A stretch of 64,000 nucleotides of DNA, from positions 8,539,822-8,603,821 of the forward strand of contig CM068549.1 of assembly GCA_035048495.1 (NCBI GenBank), given 5' to 3'. Shown in pieces: positions 32,994 to 46,434 of this stretch (its first letter is position 1; each line of letters begins with the position of its first letter). The DNA comes from Euptelea pleiosperma. Taxonomy: Eukaryota; Streptophyta; Magnoliopsida; Ranunculales; Eupteleaceae. Position numbers and translations under genes: made by a program. The notes below the pieces were generated by a model, which was not told the DNA's origin, did not search any database, and worked only from the letters and a program-made list of their open reading frames with translations.

Positions 32994-35900
32994 TCAGTCG
33001 ACATAGGCAGGATCGATGAGATCGATCTCAAAAGTCTGAATGAGCGACACATCAAGTTCATGGAATTGCTTAAGACGCTGACCATTGACCTGGAATGAGG
33101 AGTGATCCTTGGGATCCTCAATAGTGATTGCCCCGAAGGGTGTGACTGCTGTGACCGTATAAGGACCGGTCCACCTAGATTTCAGTTTCCCAGGGAAGAG
33201 ATGGAGACGAGAATTATAAAGAAGGACCTTCTGTCCTGGATGGAACTCTTTTCTGAGGATGCTCTTGTCATGTATCCACTTCATTTTTGCTTTGTAATTC
33301 TTGGACAAGTTGTAGGCATCATTTCTGAGTTCTTCTAACTCATTCATTTGAAGTTTCCGCTCCTCCCCTGCGGAGTCTAGGTCGAAGTTGAGCTTCTTAA
33401 TGGCCCACAGAGCACGATGTTCAATCTCTACCGGTAGATGACAGGGTTTCCCAAAGACGAGACGATAGGGAGACATATGGAGTGGGGTCTTGTAGGCGGT
33501 TCTGTATGCCCATAAAGCATCAGTGAGACGAGTAGACCAGTCTTTACGTGTGGTATTGACTGTCTTCTCCAAGATCTGCTTGATCTGACGATTAGAAACC
33601 TCTACTTGACCACTAGTCTGTGGATGATAAGCTAGGGCAACCTTGTGGGTTACCCCATACTTCTTCATTAAGTTCTCGAATATCTTATTGCAGAAATGGG
33701 TGCCCCCATCACTAATGATGGCCTTAGGGGCACCGAATCGAGCGAAGATGAACTCCTTTAGGAATTTGACCACCACTTTGTGGTCATTGGTCTTGGTGGG
33801 AATGGCTTCTATCCATTTGGATACATAGTCTACCGCAAGGAGAATGTACTCAAAACCATAGGAAATGGGAAAGGGGCCCATGAAGTCGATGCCCCAAATG
33901 TCAAATATTTCATCGACCTGGATGGGAGTGAGGGGCATCATGTTCCTCTGGGAGATGCGGCCTAGATGCTGGCAATTAGGACAGGTTTTGCAGTAGATAT
34001 GGGCATCTTTAAATAGTGTAGGCCAGTAGAATCCGCATTGCAAGACTTTTTCTGCAGTTTTCTTAGTACTGAAATGACCACCACAAGGTTGGTCATGACA
34101 CGAGGACAAGATACTGAGTTGGTCCGACTCAGGGACACAGAGACGAATGATCTGGTCAGGACAGTATTTATACAAATAAGGGTCATCCCAAGAGTAGTAC
34201 TTAACTCTTGCTAAGAATTGGCTTTTGTCCTGTTTTGACCAGTGTGAAGGAATTTCTTCGGTGACAAGGTAGTTGACAATGTCAGCATACCAAGGATTAA
34301 CAGAGATGGCGAACAGTTGTTCATCTGGAAAGGTTTCAGGGATGGGCTGGGTGTCGAAGGATGACTCTAAAGTCAGTCTAGACAAGTGATCAGCCACTAC
34401 ATTCTCAGTTCCTTTCTTATCCTTAATCTCGAGGTCGAATTCCTGCAGTAAGAGAATCCATCGAATTAATCGAGGTTTGGTTTCCTTTTTCGACATGAGA
34501 TAACGAAGGGCTGCATGATCAGTGTACACAACCACCTTAGTGGCTAAGAGGTACTGACGGAATTTATCAAGGGCGAAGACTACCGCCAGGAGTTCTTTCT
34601 CAGTGGTGGAGTAATTCATTTGGGCAGAGTTAAGAGTTTTGCTCGCATAGTAGATCACGTGTGACCTTTTGTCAACTCTCTGCCCTAGAACAGTGCCTAA
34701 TGCGTAGTCAGAAGCATCGCACATTACCTCGAAAGGTAGAGTCCAGTCCGGGGGACGGATAATGGGCGCAGTAGTGAGCTCAGATTTGAGACGCTCAAAT
34801 GCCTTGACACAGTCAGCATTAAAGTCGAAAGGACTATCTTTAGCCAGAAGATGGGACAGAGGTCGAGCGATTTGAGAGAAGTCCTTGATGAATCGCCTAT
34901 AGAATCCTCCGTGTCCCAAAAAGGACCGGATGTCACGCACGGACTTAGGAATGGGCAAGGTCGAGATGATATCGATTTTAGCTTTGTCGACCTCAATGCC
35001 CTGATGGGAAATGACATGTCCCAGAACAATGCCCTTCTTCACCATGAAGTGGCATTTCTCCCAATTGAGGACAAGTCGCTTGTCCTGACAGCGTTGAAGT
35101 ACCAGCCCTAGATGGTTCAGACAGTCATCAAAGGATGACCCAAAAACTGAGAAGTCGTCCATAAAGACTTCGAGGAATTTTTCCACCATGTCAGAGAATA
35201 TACTCATCATACACCTTTGAAAGGTCGCGGGTGCATTGCAGAGGCCAAAGAGCATGCGCTTGTAGGCAAAAGTGCCAAAGGGACAGGTGAAAGTTGTCTT
35301 CTCGTGATCCTCAGGGGCGATGGGTATTTGATTATACCCTGAGTAACCATCGAGGAAGCAGTAATAGGAGTGACCTGCTAATCTCTCCAACATTTGGTCT
35401 ATGAAGGGTAAAGGAAAATGGTCCTTCCTAGTGTTGGTGTTGAGTCGTCGGTAATCGATGCAGACTCTCCACCCTTTCTTCAGGCGCTGGGTTACCATTT
35501 CCTTGTTCTCATTTTCCACAACTGTGAATCCTGCCTTTTTAGGGACGACATGAATAGGACTCACCCATTTGCTATCGGAGATGGGATAAATGATACCCGC
35601 ATCTAACAGTTTAAGGACCTCATCCCGGACTACATCCTTCAAGACGGGGTTCAACCTCCTCTGGTGTTCTCGAGAGGTTTTGGATTCATCCTCGAGATAG
35701 ATGTGATGTTGGCACACCGAGGGGTCTATGCCTCGAATATCATCTATAGTCCAACCTATCGCAGATTTGTGCTCGTTGAGCAGCTCGAGAAGTTTCTTAC
35801 GTTCACTCTCAGACAAAGCGGAAGCAATAATGACAGGGTAGGTTTCCTTAGGACCAAGATAGGCATAGGAAAGATCTGTTGGAAGTGGCTTGAGCTCCAA

Positions 35901-38759
35901 TGTTAGAGCAGATGGAGTTGAAGTAGGTGTCACAGAAGACACGGATTGAAGAGGTTTGACTTCAGTAGTAAAAGGAATGATGGGTTCTCTGGCCATGGTT
36001 ATCAGAGGCTCGAACTCGATGAGAGGAGCGGGGATCTCTATCAGTGGAGCAGTCTCCAAAAGATCATTGAGATCAGAAATAGCTGACTCTGTTGCAAAGT
36101 CAGCTCCAAAGTGTTCTAGACACTGCTTAAGAATATCTTCGGTGGAGTCCGGGATTAGACTCTCAACGGCACACATTTCATCGGCCACATCGCGATCGGC
36201 ATCTTGTTGCATTAAACGAAAGATGTTGACCTCAGCTTTGAGGTTACCAAAAGCAATGGACATGTTTCCGTCCCGGCACCCGATGTGTGCGTTCGCGGTG
36301 GCAAGGAATGGACGGCCTAAGATGACTGGAATGCTGTTGTCGTGACACGGCTCGGTGTCTAGAATGATAAAGTCCATAGGATAATAAAAGTCAGCGACTT
36401 TTACTAGGACATCTTCAATGATTCCTCTTGGAATTTTGATGGACTGATCAGCCAATTTCAGGGTGACATTGGTAGGCTTCATATCTTTCAGTCCTAACTG
36501 CTGATATACCGAGAATGGTATGAGGTTAACGCTAGCCCCTAAATCTAGCAAGGCAGTGCAGCTAAAGTTGTCACCAATTTCACATTGGACAGTTGGGCTA
36601 CCTGGATCCTTGTGTTTGATCACACTATTGCGTTGAATGAACGCGGTAGCTTTTTCGGCCAAAAAGGCAGCTTTGGGTACATGCGTACGCCGCTTAACTG
36701 TGCACAAGTCCTTGAGGAATTTGGCATAGGAAGGGATTTGCTTGATAGCAGAAAGGAATGGGATATTGATCTGGACGTCTTTAAAGACATCTAAGATTTC
36801 AGAGAATTGCTGATCCCGCTTATCTTGGACAAGTCTGTCCGGGAAGGGAGGCTTTACTCGACAAATGGGTTTGTCTTTAGCCTTAGATTTCTGCACAGGG
36901 ATATCTGATGTTGGTGCAGAGGTAGAAGAAGCAGAGGTAGGATTTGGACTAGTTTCCACGGTGCGAGTGATGGGTGCTGGAGATGGCACCGGTGGTGGTT
37001 GGACTCCCATGTCCACAGTTTTTCCAGATCGTAGGGTGGTTACAGCTTGCACCTCCCCTTGACAATTCTCATTCTGGCTTTGAGATTGGGATCCGATCTC
37101 ATATACTGCCCCTTTGGCATTTCCTTTAGGGTTGGCAATGGGTTGGCTAGGAAAGATCCCCTTAGCTTTCTCAGCTTCCAAGTTACCTAGACGTTGCTCT
37201 AGACGAAGCATGGATTGCTGTTGCTGTTGCTCTAGGCGTTGCATAGATTGTTGTTGCTGAGTAATGAGTTGAGCTAGAAGGTCTTCGATACCAGATTTGG
37301 GGACCGACTGTTGGGGGGCAGCTAATGGGAGCTGAGGCACCAATTCGCGACTCGAGCTCATTGGGGCATTATAGTTATAGGCTGGAGAATTAGTTGGGAC
37401 AATCTGTTGGTTCTGAAAGGTCTGTGGGACTCTTTGCTGATTCTGAAATGTGCTTGATTGTCCAGAGTATTGACCCTGTTGGAATTGCTGGTTCTGAGTA
37501 GATGGGTACTGATTCTGCTGGTACTGACCCTGATTGAATTGCCTATTGGGTTGATTGAACCCAGGAGGATACATGCCCTGAGGTTGACGTGGAGGTTGAG
37601 CTTGTGGTTGAGTAGACTGAGGCCTCCAAGAGAAGTTAGGGTGGTTTCTCGTGTCCGGATGATAAGATTGACTATACGAGTTCTGAGTGGGTGGTTTGTA
37701 TGTGCTGAAAGCACAAACTTCTTCCTGAAGAGGATTAGACCATCCTTCATTCAAAGGACAATGCTCAGTAGTATGGGAGGGTTGCAGACAGAGGGTGCAG
37801 GATTCCATAGGGCTCTCGTGTCCCACATGCATGACTGGGGTAGATTGTTGAGTAGGCTTTTGTACTGACACAGCCAGTGCAGAGACTGACTTGCTCAACT
37901 CTTGAATGACAGATCGGAGCTCAGTATCAGCTGTAGCATCATGTCCCTTGGTTGTCCTTTGGACCGAAGTGGTTCGACTAAACTCTGAGTCAGTCGTCCA
38001 ATGTTGAGAGTTTTCTCCTAACTCTCCCAAGAATTTGTATGCATCGGTCGGAGTTTGGTGCAGGAATTTTCCTTGGCACATTGACTCTACCATGGTCCGG
38101 GACTCATCAGTAAGTCCCTTATAGAAGACGTGGACAAGATTTCCCTTGTCGATGCTATGGTGGGGACACTTAGTCAGGTAGTCTTGGAATCTATCCCACG
38201 CTTCAAAAAATTTCTCATCGGACTTTTGTCGAAAGTCCTGGATGAGTTGCTTCATTTGGTTGGTCCGAGTCATGGGGTAGAATTTAGACATGAATTTGCC
38301 TACCAACTCTTTCCAACTGCTGATTGAATCAGCGGGTAAGGAGTAGAGCCAATCTGAGGCTCGGTCTTTGAGCGAGAATGGGAAAACTCGCAGACGGACA
38401 TTGTCATCATCGAGGTTCTGATTCTTGAAAAGTAGGATGACATGTTGGAATTCCCTAATATGGGAATATGGGTCTTCTCTTGGGAGACCACGAAAGGTTG
38501 GCAGCATTTGGATCGTCTGTGGCCTGATCTCAAATTGTACCGCCGTAGTAGGTGGGAGAACAATGCAAGTGGGCGGATTGGCAGAGATAGGAGCGAACGT
38601 CTCGATAAGAGGTCGTTCGACTGCCATGACTACAAAGGTAGTAGTACTGGGGGAGGCGGGTGGTGAAAGAGATGGGGAAGAATTCAGTGGAGGATCCACT
38701 GTAGGGATGTGATTCTCAGATCGAACCACGCATTTGTTCGGACGATTCCAAACGGGCAT
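32994..38759 (-). CDS. gag-pol: Athila gag-pol polyprotein, right unit, full-length open frame
   Basis: One uninterrupted frame of 1921 codons from ATG 38759-38757 to TGA 32996-32994. Approximate residues: gag 85-185; CCHC zinc knuckle ~320-333; Gln/Pro-rich linker 375-540; aspartic protease with DLGAS ~737; reverse transcriptase ~1010-1250 with FMDD ~1199; RNase H ~1320-1440; integrase zinc-binding HHCC ~1560-1595; catalytic D1625, D1684 and E1720 (35 residues between the last two); C-terminal RWTGPYTV module ~1860. Motifs such as [19 protein letters not shown] and KSRWTGPY are those of the Athila lineage. Gag and pol are fused without a stop. It would make capsid, cDNA and integrase for copy-and-paste transposition. 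This is the only copy in the window with a complete gene, and its LTRs are near-identical, so it is young. Confidence 0.93.
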   Translation of the reverse strand: MPVWNRPNKCVVRSENHIPTVDPPLNSSPSLSPPASPSTTTFVVMAVERPLIETFAPISANPPTCIVLPPTTAVQFEIRPQTIQMLPTFRGLPREDPYSHIREFQHVILLFKNQNLDDDNVRLRVFPFSLKDRASDWLYSLPADSISSWKELVGKFMSKFYPMTRTNQMKQLIQDFRQKSDEKFFEAWDRFQDYLTKCPHHSIDKGNLVHVFYKGLTDESRTMVESMCQGKFLHQTPTDAYKFLGELGENSQHWTTDSEFSRTTSVQRTTKGHDATADTELRSVIQELSKSVSALAVSVQKPTQQSTPVMHVGHESPMESCTLCLQPSHTTEHCPLNEGWSNPLQEEVCAFSTYKPPTQNSYSQSYHPDTRNHPNFSWRPQSTQPQAQPPRQPQGMYPPGFNQPNRQFNQGQYQQNQYPSTQNQQFQQGQYSGQSSTFQNQQRVPQTFQNQQIVPTNSPAYNYNAPMSSSRELVPQLPLAAPQQSVPKSGIEDLLAQLITQQQQSMQRLEQQQQQSMLRLEQRLGNLEAEKAKGIFPSQPIANPKGNAKGAVYEIGSQSQSQNENCQGEVQAVTTLRSGKTVDMGVQPPPVPSPAPITRTVETSPNPTSASSTSAPTSDIPVQKSKAKDKPICRVKPPFPDRLVQDKRDQQFSEILDVFKDVQINIPFLSAIKQIPSYAKFLKDLCTVKRRTHVPKAAFLAEKATAFIQRNSVIKHKDPGSPTVQCEIGDNFSCTALLDLGASVNLIPFSVYQQLGLKDMKPTNVTLKLADQSIKIPRGIIEDVLVKVADFYYPMDFIILDTEPCHDNSIPVILGRPFLATANAHIGCRDGNMSIAFGNLKAEVNIFRLMQQDADRDVADEMCAVESLIPDSTEDILKQCLEHFGADFATESAISDLNDLLETAPLIEIPAPLIEFEPLITMAREPIIPFTTEVKPLQSVSSVTPTSTPSALTLELKPLPTDLSYAYLGPKETYPVIIASALSESERKKLLELLNEHKSAIGWTIDDIRGIDPSVCQHHIYLEDESKTSREHQRRLNPVLKDVVRDEVLKLLDAGIIYPISDSKWVSPIHVVPKKAGFTVVENENKEMVTQRLKKGWRVCIDYRRLNTNTRKDHFPLPFIDQMLERLAGHSYYCFLDGYSGYNQIPIAPEDHEKTTFTCPFGTFAYKRMLFGLCNAPATFQRCMMSIFSDMVEKFLEVFMDDFSVFGSSFDDCLNHLGLVLQRCQDKRLVLNWEKCHFMVKKGIVLGHVISHQGIEVDKAKIDIISTLPIPKSVRDIRSFLGHGGFYRRFIKDFSQIARPLSHLLAKDSPFDFNADCVKAFERLKSELTTAPIIRPPDWTLPFEVMCDASDYALGTVLGQRVDKRSHVIYYASKTLNSAQMNYSTTEKELLAVVFALDKFRQYLLATKVVVYTDHAALRYLMSKKETKPRLIRWILLLQEFDLEIKDKKGTENVVADHLSRLTLESSFDTQPIPETFPDEQLFAISVNPWYADIVNYLVTEEIPSHWSKQDKSQFLARVKYYSWDDPYLYKYCPDQIIRLCVPESDQLSILSSCHDQPCGGHFSTKKTAEKVLQCGFYWPTLFKDAHIYCKTCPNCQHLGRISQRNMMPLTPIQVDEIFDIWGIDFMGPFPISYGFEYILLAVDYVSKWIEAIPTKTNDHKVVVKFLKEFIFARFGAPKAIISDGGTHFCNKIFENLMKKYGVTHKVALAYHPQTSGQVEVSNRQIKQILEKTVNTTRKDWSTRLTDALWAYRTAYKTPLHMSPYRLVFGKPCHLPVEIEHRALWAIKKLNFDLDSAGEERKLQMNELEELRNDAYNLSKNYKAKMKWIHDKSILRKEFHPGQKVLLYNSRLHLFPGKLKSRWTGPYTVTAVTPFGAITIEDPKDHSSFQVNGQRLKQFHELDVSLIQTFEIDLIDPAYVD

Positions 38760-40451
38760 ACGCGAATGAGGCAAGCTCTATACTTGGCAAAAAGTTGCCA
38801 GAGAGGAACACTATCCTAAATGATGCACACCAAGCACAGATAATCCTATTCTAAGCAATCAGGATATATTTTAGGAATTATCTTTGTTAGTTTTGGGGCT
38901 AGAGTAGATTATGACAGTGGGCGGACCACTGGTTTATCTTTTAACCGCCGGACTAACTGTTTTGCACTCAGAGGTTCTCACCAGGCTACACTCTTCAGAG
39001 CGAATCCTTTAGTACTAACTCTAGTTAACAACAAGGCAATCCGAAGCCTAGACAGACGTGCGGCACAATGGCTGACTTAAGTACGTCCCAGACTAACCAG
39101 ATTGGTCAAGTGGATAAGAAGAGTGTTCCCTCGGGTTAAGCTAGGGTTGATGCGTGTTCCTAGTCCACACGCAACTAAGCGCCGAATAGTCCAAGATGCC
39201 ACGTCGAGCTCAGTGTACTTGAGTAGCAGGGACTTATGGGTGTGTTAGACAACAGGGACCCGCGCTCGTGGTCTTATTTCGATTGGATGTTAAGCGGGTT
39301 CGCTTTGCGTGGATTTTTCCTCGAACACCGGGCTAATTGGCTCTACTTCTTGATTCTTTTTATTATAGATGGATCCTGGGGATCAATATCAGCTGGAGTG
39401 ATGAGGTGGGTGATGAAATCCCACCAGTTTCAATTTTGGAGCTGGGTTTGCTCTCTTAGAGTTGATTGATTAACGGCCACGCCACGCAAGTCGAATAAGT
39501 TGTTGCTAAAAAACAAATAGACAAGCGGCAATGATGCACCCAATATGCTCTGTATCGCACTCAAGGCGAGGATAGAGACTTACCTCCCGTGGGCCATGCC
39601 ACGGGGTCGCCTCCGTGGGTTAGAGAGGGGTATCCTAATGGGCTTGGGCCCGACTCCACCTCTTTGAGCTTTTGCTCTCTACCCACACTGGATCGTGTTC
39701 CTGCAGAAAAGTTAGATCACACGGTCTAGGTAGTCGGGATTCTATTTGGAAGATCTTTGCCTTTTTAGGGTTCACAGAACAAGCACTGGATTTAGGCAAG
39801 TTTTTGAATTAATTTCCAAGTTCGAGATGGGTTAAAATTTAGGAATTCCCAGATTGGAAAATACCTAGATTGGAAAGTTTCCCGAACTGTGGAGATCTTC
39901 CAAGAAAGATTTGATTGCGAGATCCCTTATAATTTTGGGAAATTTCCCAAAATTGAAATTCTTGCTAGATTTGGGGTGTTTCCTTTTGCAGACTTTTCCA
40001 AATTCGGAAGATTTCTAAAGATAGAAATTCTTCTAAAGAGGAAACTTCTAAGAGGGGAAACCCTAATTTAGCAAAGTTTCAAGATTTTAGAATCTTTCCA
40101 AAAATTGCAAATCCTTGATTGGTGATTTCTAAAAATCTGCAGAATATGAAACCCTAATTTTTTTGAATTTTGAATTTATTATTTTTTTGGTATTTTTCAC
40201 TTAATCTAGGGTTTCTAAAAAACCCTAGAACAAGATCTAGCAGTTATATGGAAAGCAGTAAAATTCCTAAATTATTACAAATTGCACTCGGCCTTCCGAG
40301 ACATTAAAAATAGTAATTAAAAACTGCTAAAAATCACTAAAAACCAAAAATAGAAAGTTTCCCGAAAAGGTCAGGCTGTCCAAATTGAGCAGCTTTTCGC
40401 TTCAGCAACTTTCCAATTCCGTCTTTACGTCCTTTTTCGCACTTCCGGTCA
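38760..40451 (-). other. Right unit 5' leader
   Basis: No gene supported. Includes the 24-bp palindrome at 39931-39954 (half-site AATTTTGGGAAA) within TTTCCAAATT-like repeats, and several AAACCCTAA motifs near 40058-40160. Confidence 0.8.
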
Positions 40452-40471
40452 CCCGAGCGGCAACGGCGCCA
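40452..40471 (-). other. Primer binding site, right unit
   Basis: Identical to the left unit's site (minus-strand TGGCGCCGTTGCC...), two bases inside LTR 3. Confidence 0.8.
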
Positions 40472-40473
40472 TT

Positions 40474-43400
40474 TGAAAGTAGGATTTTTCCGCGTCGTTG
40501 GTTACGGAAACCCTAGAATCAATAAGATTTGTAATTTGATCCGATTATCCTGCAAAATTTGAGATTTTTTTTGTATAGCAGTTTCGTGTCGGATGTCGAT
40601 CCGCACTCGGGATTAGTGAACGTGCAGTAAAGAACATAAAATGACGGACTTTCTTCCTAGAAATTGATGAAAATGATGGTGGGGTGAGAGTGGTGATTGA
40701 AATGGTCTTTAAAACATTATTTGTTGTGATTTTAGAGAGAGAATGCTATAAATATCAAGAGCATTAAGAACACAGATAAAGTAAAGCATGAAAGGTGACC
40801 TATTACAATCAAGTAATAATGAAAACTAAAATTTATTCAAAGTAATTAAAAGTCTTACAATATTTGCTGGAACTACACTAAGTTAAGAAAGCAAAAATGA
40901 GAGAGAGAGAAATAAAGAAAAAGAAAGAGGAGATTTTAGAGAGGGAAAATTAGAGAGATCTAGAAAGAGAAAGTAGGAATGTAGAGAGAGGAAGAGAGAG
41001 AAGAAAGAGAAAAACTATACCTTAGCACTTACCAAGAGGAGGACTACCGGAAGAGTTGAGAGATGATGGTGCTCCTTGGAGGAGAAGGTGGAGCAGTGAG
41101 ATTCGCCCAAAAAGATCACACCACAAAGGATGTTGGTGTGATCTACTTGAAGGTGTTGTTGTGCAAGAACTTCGAGAGGGTGAACGGTGGAAGGATTGAC
41201 TATGGTGGCAGGACTACCTGTTGAAGATGATCCGGAGTTGCAGGGTTAGAGGAGCAACAAGTGGTGGTGCTGCCGATCGGTCTTGGTGGTGGAAGGGAAG
41301 TGGATCTCAGTAAGGTCGCATGCGGTACAGGAGGTGGTTCAGGCAGATAGAGATGGACAGTAAGATGGTGTTGCACCTAGTGAAGGGAGATCCATGGTAG
41401 TGAGGGCAGCACTCGGGAGAAGAAGTGGTTACACCTGCAAGTGTTGACGGTGGTTGATGTTGTTGCAAATGTGGATTTCGCCGGAGTTGTAAGAAAGTGA
41501 AACGTTGAACGTCACGATCTCCAGAGCTGCAGCTCCATGGGGGCAGCAAAGGAAGGTCATGCAGGTTTTTTTTTTTTTTTGCACTTGCGTAGCTGATCTA
41601 CCGGTATTAATGGCGGACTGTGGTGCGGTTCAGCAGGTGTGAACGGGGTGTTCTCCACCTGCAGTTGCAGGTACACCAGTACGTGATGGGTTGCTGGTCT
41701 GTCGAGAGAAGAGGAAGGAGTTCCTGATGGTTGCAAGTCCAACAACCCAATGTCTGGTTTGAGCGAGAAGAAAAGTAGCAGACGGTGAGCGGTTACAAGA
41801 GGAGGTGGAGGGCGAGATGGTGCTGTAAAAGGTGGTGTTCCGGTAAGATGGCAGGTTTCCGGTGAGAGAAACCAGCCGTGACTGCGGATTTGCAGACCGA
41901 AGAAACACTTGCAGGTGTTCAAGAAGGGAAGAAGAAGAAGATGGATGCTTACTGTGGAGTTGCAGAATGTGACTTATGGTGGCAGAACGGAGAGGAAGGA
42001 GCTCGGCCTGCAACTCGCACCAGCAGGTGGTGGAGGAGAGCAACGGTATGGAGAGGGCTCCTCTCTTGTTAGTGCCCCCAAGGGAAGAGGACGCTCAAGA
42101 GAGGTTGGGAGAGGGAGCGTTGTGGCTTTGAGGGGGAGAAGTGGCGAGGAAAGAAAACTGTCCAACGAGGAAGCCGTGAAGAAGATCACGTCTACTAGCC
42201 AGCCAGCAACCGTTTGGAGTTGCAGACGTGGAAGGGAGATGCTCCTAGCTGGTTTGACTCAAGGTGAGTTGCCAACAAGAGAGGTTGAGAGACAAAAAGA
42301 AGAGATTAAGAGAAGAAGGGGGAGGGAACCTTGATCGGCCGGAGTTGCAGCCTGCAACTCCGGCAATAGCTTGGTGAAGAAGATGAAGAAGGCGGAGGAG
42401 AAGTGGGGGAAAACGGCCTAAAGAGAGGGGGAAAAGGGAGAAACGAGTTGGGGGAGAGAATGGAGGAGAAAGGGGGGGGATTAGGGTTCGAACGAACCCT
42501 TCTCCCTCCTCTTATAAAGCTCCCTATTTCCATTAATGGAAATAGGGTATTTTTTGAAAATAAAAAATATTTTTTTTTTTTTTTTTTTTTAAGTAAAAAC
42601 CTACTTTTCTATGGGGAATCTCCCCAATTAGTGGACCCCCCATTTAATTAAAATTATTTTTGAAATTCGCGGGGTCCACTAACTGGTCGGTCAGCGGGTC
42701 GATGAAGATGGGCCCGGCTATTGGCCCTCATGGTTTGATGATGTCCATCATCTCACAGAATGATGTGACGGGCATTCTGAAGGCGATCGGATGGATGGTG
42801 ACTTGATTGGGACCCAGATTGGTAGATCGACGGATCTAGAGAGATCCAACGGTCCGATTGAAGATCCAACGGTCCGATGGAAGATCCAGCGGTCAGAAAG
42901 CTAAGGGAGATGAGATAGAGCCGATGGGCAGGAGTTCTGGGGTTAGGTCAGTAGATTCGAGGACCGAGAGATGAAGAGAGAGAGAGAATAAGAAGAGATG
43001 AGAGAAAAAGTATCAAAAAAAAAATGGAAAAAAGCACTGGCGGAGGGTCTGGAACCCTGGTCTTCACTGTGACCATCCTCAAGCTTCTCCAGTAGAGTCG
43101 ACTATCATTCTTTGCTGACTCATGTGGCTTTAAACGCTTTGGTCTGTCTCTTGGTCATTGGCTCTCCTGCTCTCTTCGTTCTTTGGGCCGGCTTTTTGGT
43201 CCTCATAGTTGGCCCATATCTTTTAGTCATAGCATGTGGGCTCTTTAAGCTTTGATAATGGGCTTTCCTGATCGATGTGGGCTAGCAAGTCTTGAGAAAT
43301 GTCCCATCGGGGTTTCCTGCGACAGAAGAAGCGCGTAATGAGACTCTATCAGAATGACTACATGTCTAGACTTCCGAAAATGTGTTTAATGCATGCAAAT

Positions 43401-43546
43401 ATACCATTTCGTCCAGAAAAGTGTGTTCTACGCAACACAAGAGACTCTTACATAGAAAAGTGGATAATTAGAGCAGTTTTACGTAGGAGAGTGCGATAAC
43501 GCTAACAGGATAAGTGCTTAAAATAAGCACTTTTGAGCGAATATCA
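40474..43546 (-). repeat. Array LTR 3 (5' LTR of right unit)
   Basis: 3073 bp, TG...CA ends. Same palindromes as LTR 1 (42339-42363, 42522-42547) and terminal hairpin (43512-43532). Directly followed by the right TGCAT. Confidence 0.95.
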
Positions 43547-43551
43547 TGCAT
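43547..43551. repeat. Target site duplication TGCAT, right copy
   Basis: Matches 15519-15523. Confidence 0.9.
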
Positions 43552-44212
43552 CTGCAGGTGGTGGATGGTGTTGTTGAAGAAGGAGGTGGCAGGCGGTAAT
43601 GGAGGTTGCCAGAGTTGCAACCTGCAACTCCGGTGATCTTAAAAAAAACTTTTTAGCACCGTTTTTTTTTTACCACAACAACCGGTGGATGGCTGAAGAC
43701 GATGGAGGAGGCGACTGTGGTGGAGAGATGGATTGTGAGAGCGGCTGGGATAGAAACGTGGACGATGAGAAGTGCTGCAGGTGTGGCACGAACGGCCGGA
43801 GTTGCAGGCGCAACTCCGGTGAGGGCGGTAATGGAGAAGAAAAAAAAAATAAAAATAAAATAATAATGGAGATGAAGAGAAGGGAAAAAGGGTGCGGTAA
43901 TGGAAGATGGTGGCAGGCGGACCTGCTGTGGCACGAGCAGGGGGATTAGGGTTGCAAGGGGTTGCAGTGGTGGCCGGAGTTGTAGGCTGCAACTCCGGTG
44001 GAAAAGTGGTGAAGAAGATGAAAGAGAAGATGAAGGAGAAGAGGAGAATGGGGCTAAAGAAGAGGGAATCCGTGCGGGATTGATAGGGGAAGAGAATGGA
44101 AGAGAAAGGGGGGGGATTAGGGTTCGAATGAACCCCTATCCTTCTCCTTTTAAAGCTCCCTATTTCCTTTAATGGAAATAGGGTATTTTTTGAAAATAAA
44201 AAATAAGAAAAA

Positions 44213-44243
<31 letters not shown>

Positions 44244-45210
44244 TTTAAGTAAAAACCTACTTTTCTATGGGGAATCTCCCCAATTAGTGGACCCCCCATT
44301 TAATTAAAATTATTTTTGAAATTCGCGGGGTCCACTAACTGGTCGGACAGTGGGTCGATGAAGATGGGCCCGGCTATTGGCCCTCATGGATTGATGATGT
44401 CCATCGTCTCACAAGATGATGTGACAGACAGTCCGATGGCGATCGGATGGATGGTGACTTGATTGGGACTCAGATTGGTAGATCGACGGATCTAGAGAGA
44501 TCCAACGGTCCGATTGAAGATCCAACGGTCCGATGGAAGATCCAACGGTCAGAAAGTTAAGGGAGATGAGATAGAGCCGATGGGCAGGAGTTCTGGGGTT
44601 AGGTCAGTAGATTCGAGGACCGAGAGATGAAGAGAGAGGGAGAATAAGGAGAGATGAGAGAAAAAGTATCAGAAAATAGAGAGAAAAGCACTGGCGGAGG
44701 GTCTGGAACCCTGGTCTTCACTGTGACCATTCTCACGCTTCTCCAGTAGAGTCGACCATCATTCTTTGCTGACTCATGTGGCTTTAAACGCTTTGGTCCG
44801 TCTCTTGGTCATTGGCTCTCCTACTCTCTTCGTTCTTTGGGCCGACTTTTTGGTCCTCTTATTCAGCCCATATTTGGCCCATATCTTCTAGTTATAGCAT
44901 GTGGGCTTGTTAAGCTTTGATAATGGGCTTTCATGATCGATTTGGGCCCACAAGTCTCGAGAACCGTCCCACCGGGGTTTCCTGCGACAGAAGAAGCGCG
45001 TAATGAGACTTTATCAGAACGGCTTAATATTTAGACTTCCGAAAATATGTTTAATGCATGCAAATATACCATTTCGTCCAGAAAAGTGTGTTCTACGCAA
45101 CAGAAGAGACTCTTACGTAGAAAAGTAGGTAAATAGAGTATTTTACGTAGGAGAATGCAATAACGCTAAAAGGATAATTGCTTAAAATAAGCACTTTTGA
45201 GCGAATATCA

Positions 45211-45215
45211 CGTAC
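45211..45215. repeat. Target site duplication CGTAC, right copy
   Basis: Matches 14752-14756; the older locus resumes here. Confidence 0.9.
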
Positions 45216-46434
45216 CCATGGTGTTGACATGTTGTGCCCGGTTAATATAGGCTATATCACCAAGCCTTTTTTTGGGTTCTGATGTATCCTCTTGAGTGTT
45301 CTTCTTTATGTACCAATCTTACTTAGTCCATGCATTTTGGCTTCAAATAGGTTATTGTTTGGGTGGTGGATTTTTCTGAAGCTACACAATGGAACTCTCT
45401 TCAGGATGTGGGTTTTGCTTAGATGTAGTAGCAGAGGTGGAGACCCATCTCTCCTAGGGCCACATCCCAAAGATCATTGTGAGTGGCAATTATGATTGCA
45501 GATACAGAGTTGAAGTTTTTGAACCAACCTGTATGCTAACCTCTCGCCTATAGAAAATCAGGTTGGCATATGATCGGATGGTTTCAACAATCTGATTAAT
45601 TAGTTTGGCATTGAAGATCTCTTAGCGGTAGTGCATGTTAGTAGTTTCACAATATAAAACAACTACAATTCAATGTTCAGAAATATAAAGGCTTAAAAAA
45701 CATCCATGTTATAACAGACACTTGATGTTACTGTTATACCATGTCACATTAGTCACATTTGAAGTACTTTTCTATGATGCATTCTTGCTTTCAACTTCAA
45801 TATTGTGTCTAATCCAACAACAAAAGCAGTTCCAAGTTGTCCATGTATGAAGCACATAGCAACCTAGACTGATCAATTAGTTGTTTTTAACCATTGAATT
45901 TAAGCAATTTTTAGTATGAATGGCTTTATAAATAGGCCTACTGATGGGTAAGAATCCATGGTGAAAAAGTGCTCAAATCCAACGGCATTGCATCACCAAT
46001 CAAGCTGATTTTTGGGGGCTAATCATCCTCACTCTGCAATTTCTTTTATTTTCATTACAGAAAAACTTTTTGTATATAAACAGAGTAGCGCTTTTCCTCC
46101 TACCTTTTTGTGCTGTACACATGGCAAAATTTAAAAGTTATTGGATCTACCACTTAAAGCACCCCAGCACTACCTCTACACATAGACCACAATGTGTCAT
46201 CTCTTCATGCACTCAACCTCCATCCCCCTATCTATTCATCTATTATTTGAAGTTGAATGATTTTTTTAACATTTTGATTGTAATGTAGCTAACACTACTA
46301 TCATGATTTAGGTTCCATGATATGCTCTCTCTATTGCTGAATCTTGTGTGCATGAGACCTACAGAAACTGACTTGCAAACTGTCAAACATTTTATAATAT
46401 AAATAAACTCTGTAGAGCCGATGTTGAGAAAATC
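45216..46434. other. Spacer, no gene recognised
   Basis: AT-rich host-like DNA that was contiguous with 14756 before the LTR insertions. One arm of the foldback-repeat family is at 45935-46030. Short ORFs here have no supporting features. Confidence 0.6.

Larger units (their letters stand above)
15524..43546 (-). mobile_element. Tandem Athila array: LTR-internal-LTR-internal-LTR
   Basis: Three LTRs (15524-18594, 27996-31067, 40474-43546; 3071-3073 bp) alternate with two internal regions (18595-27995, 31068-40473; 9401 and 9406 bp). Repeat periods are 12472 and 12478 bp. All LTRs and both internals are nearly identical by eye; most length differences are in poly-T runs plus one 4-bp deletion. 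One TSD pair (TGCAT) surrounds the entire array and none flanks the middle LTR, so it was a single insertion later expanded, most simply by unequal crossing-over through LTRs. The middle LTR serves as 5' LTR of the left unit and 3' LTR of the right unit. Confidence 0.9.
14757..45210 (-). mobile_element. Solo LTR of the Athila family, split by the nested 28-kb array
   Basis: The left piece (14757-15523) begins TGAAAGTAGG; the right piece (43552-45210) ends GCGAATATCA. Without the insert and one TGCAT copy the LTR is about 2426 bp, some 650 bp shorter than the array LTRs. CGTAC flanks it on both sides with no internal region attached, the signature of LTR-LTR recombination. The right piece has three CCGGAGTTGCAG-type palindromes (43609-43633, 43796-43819, 43974-43998) and an AT dinucleotide run (about 44214-44234). 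Confidence 0.9.
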
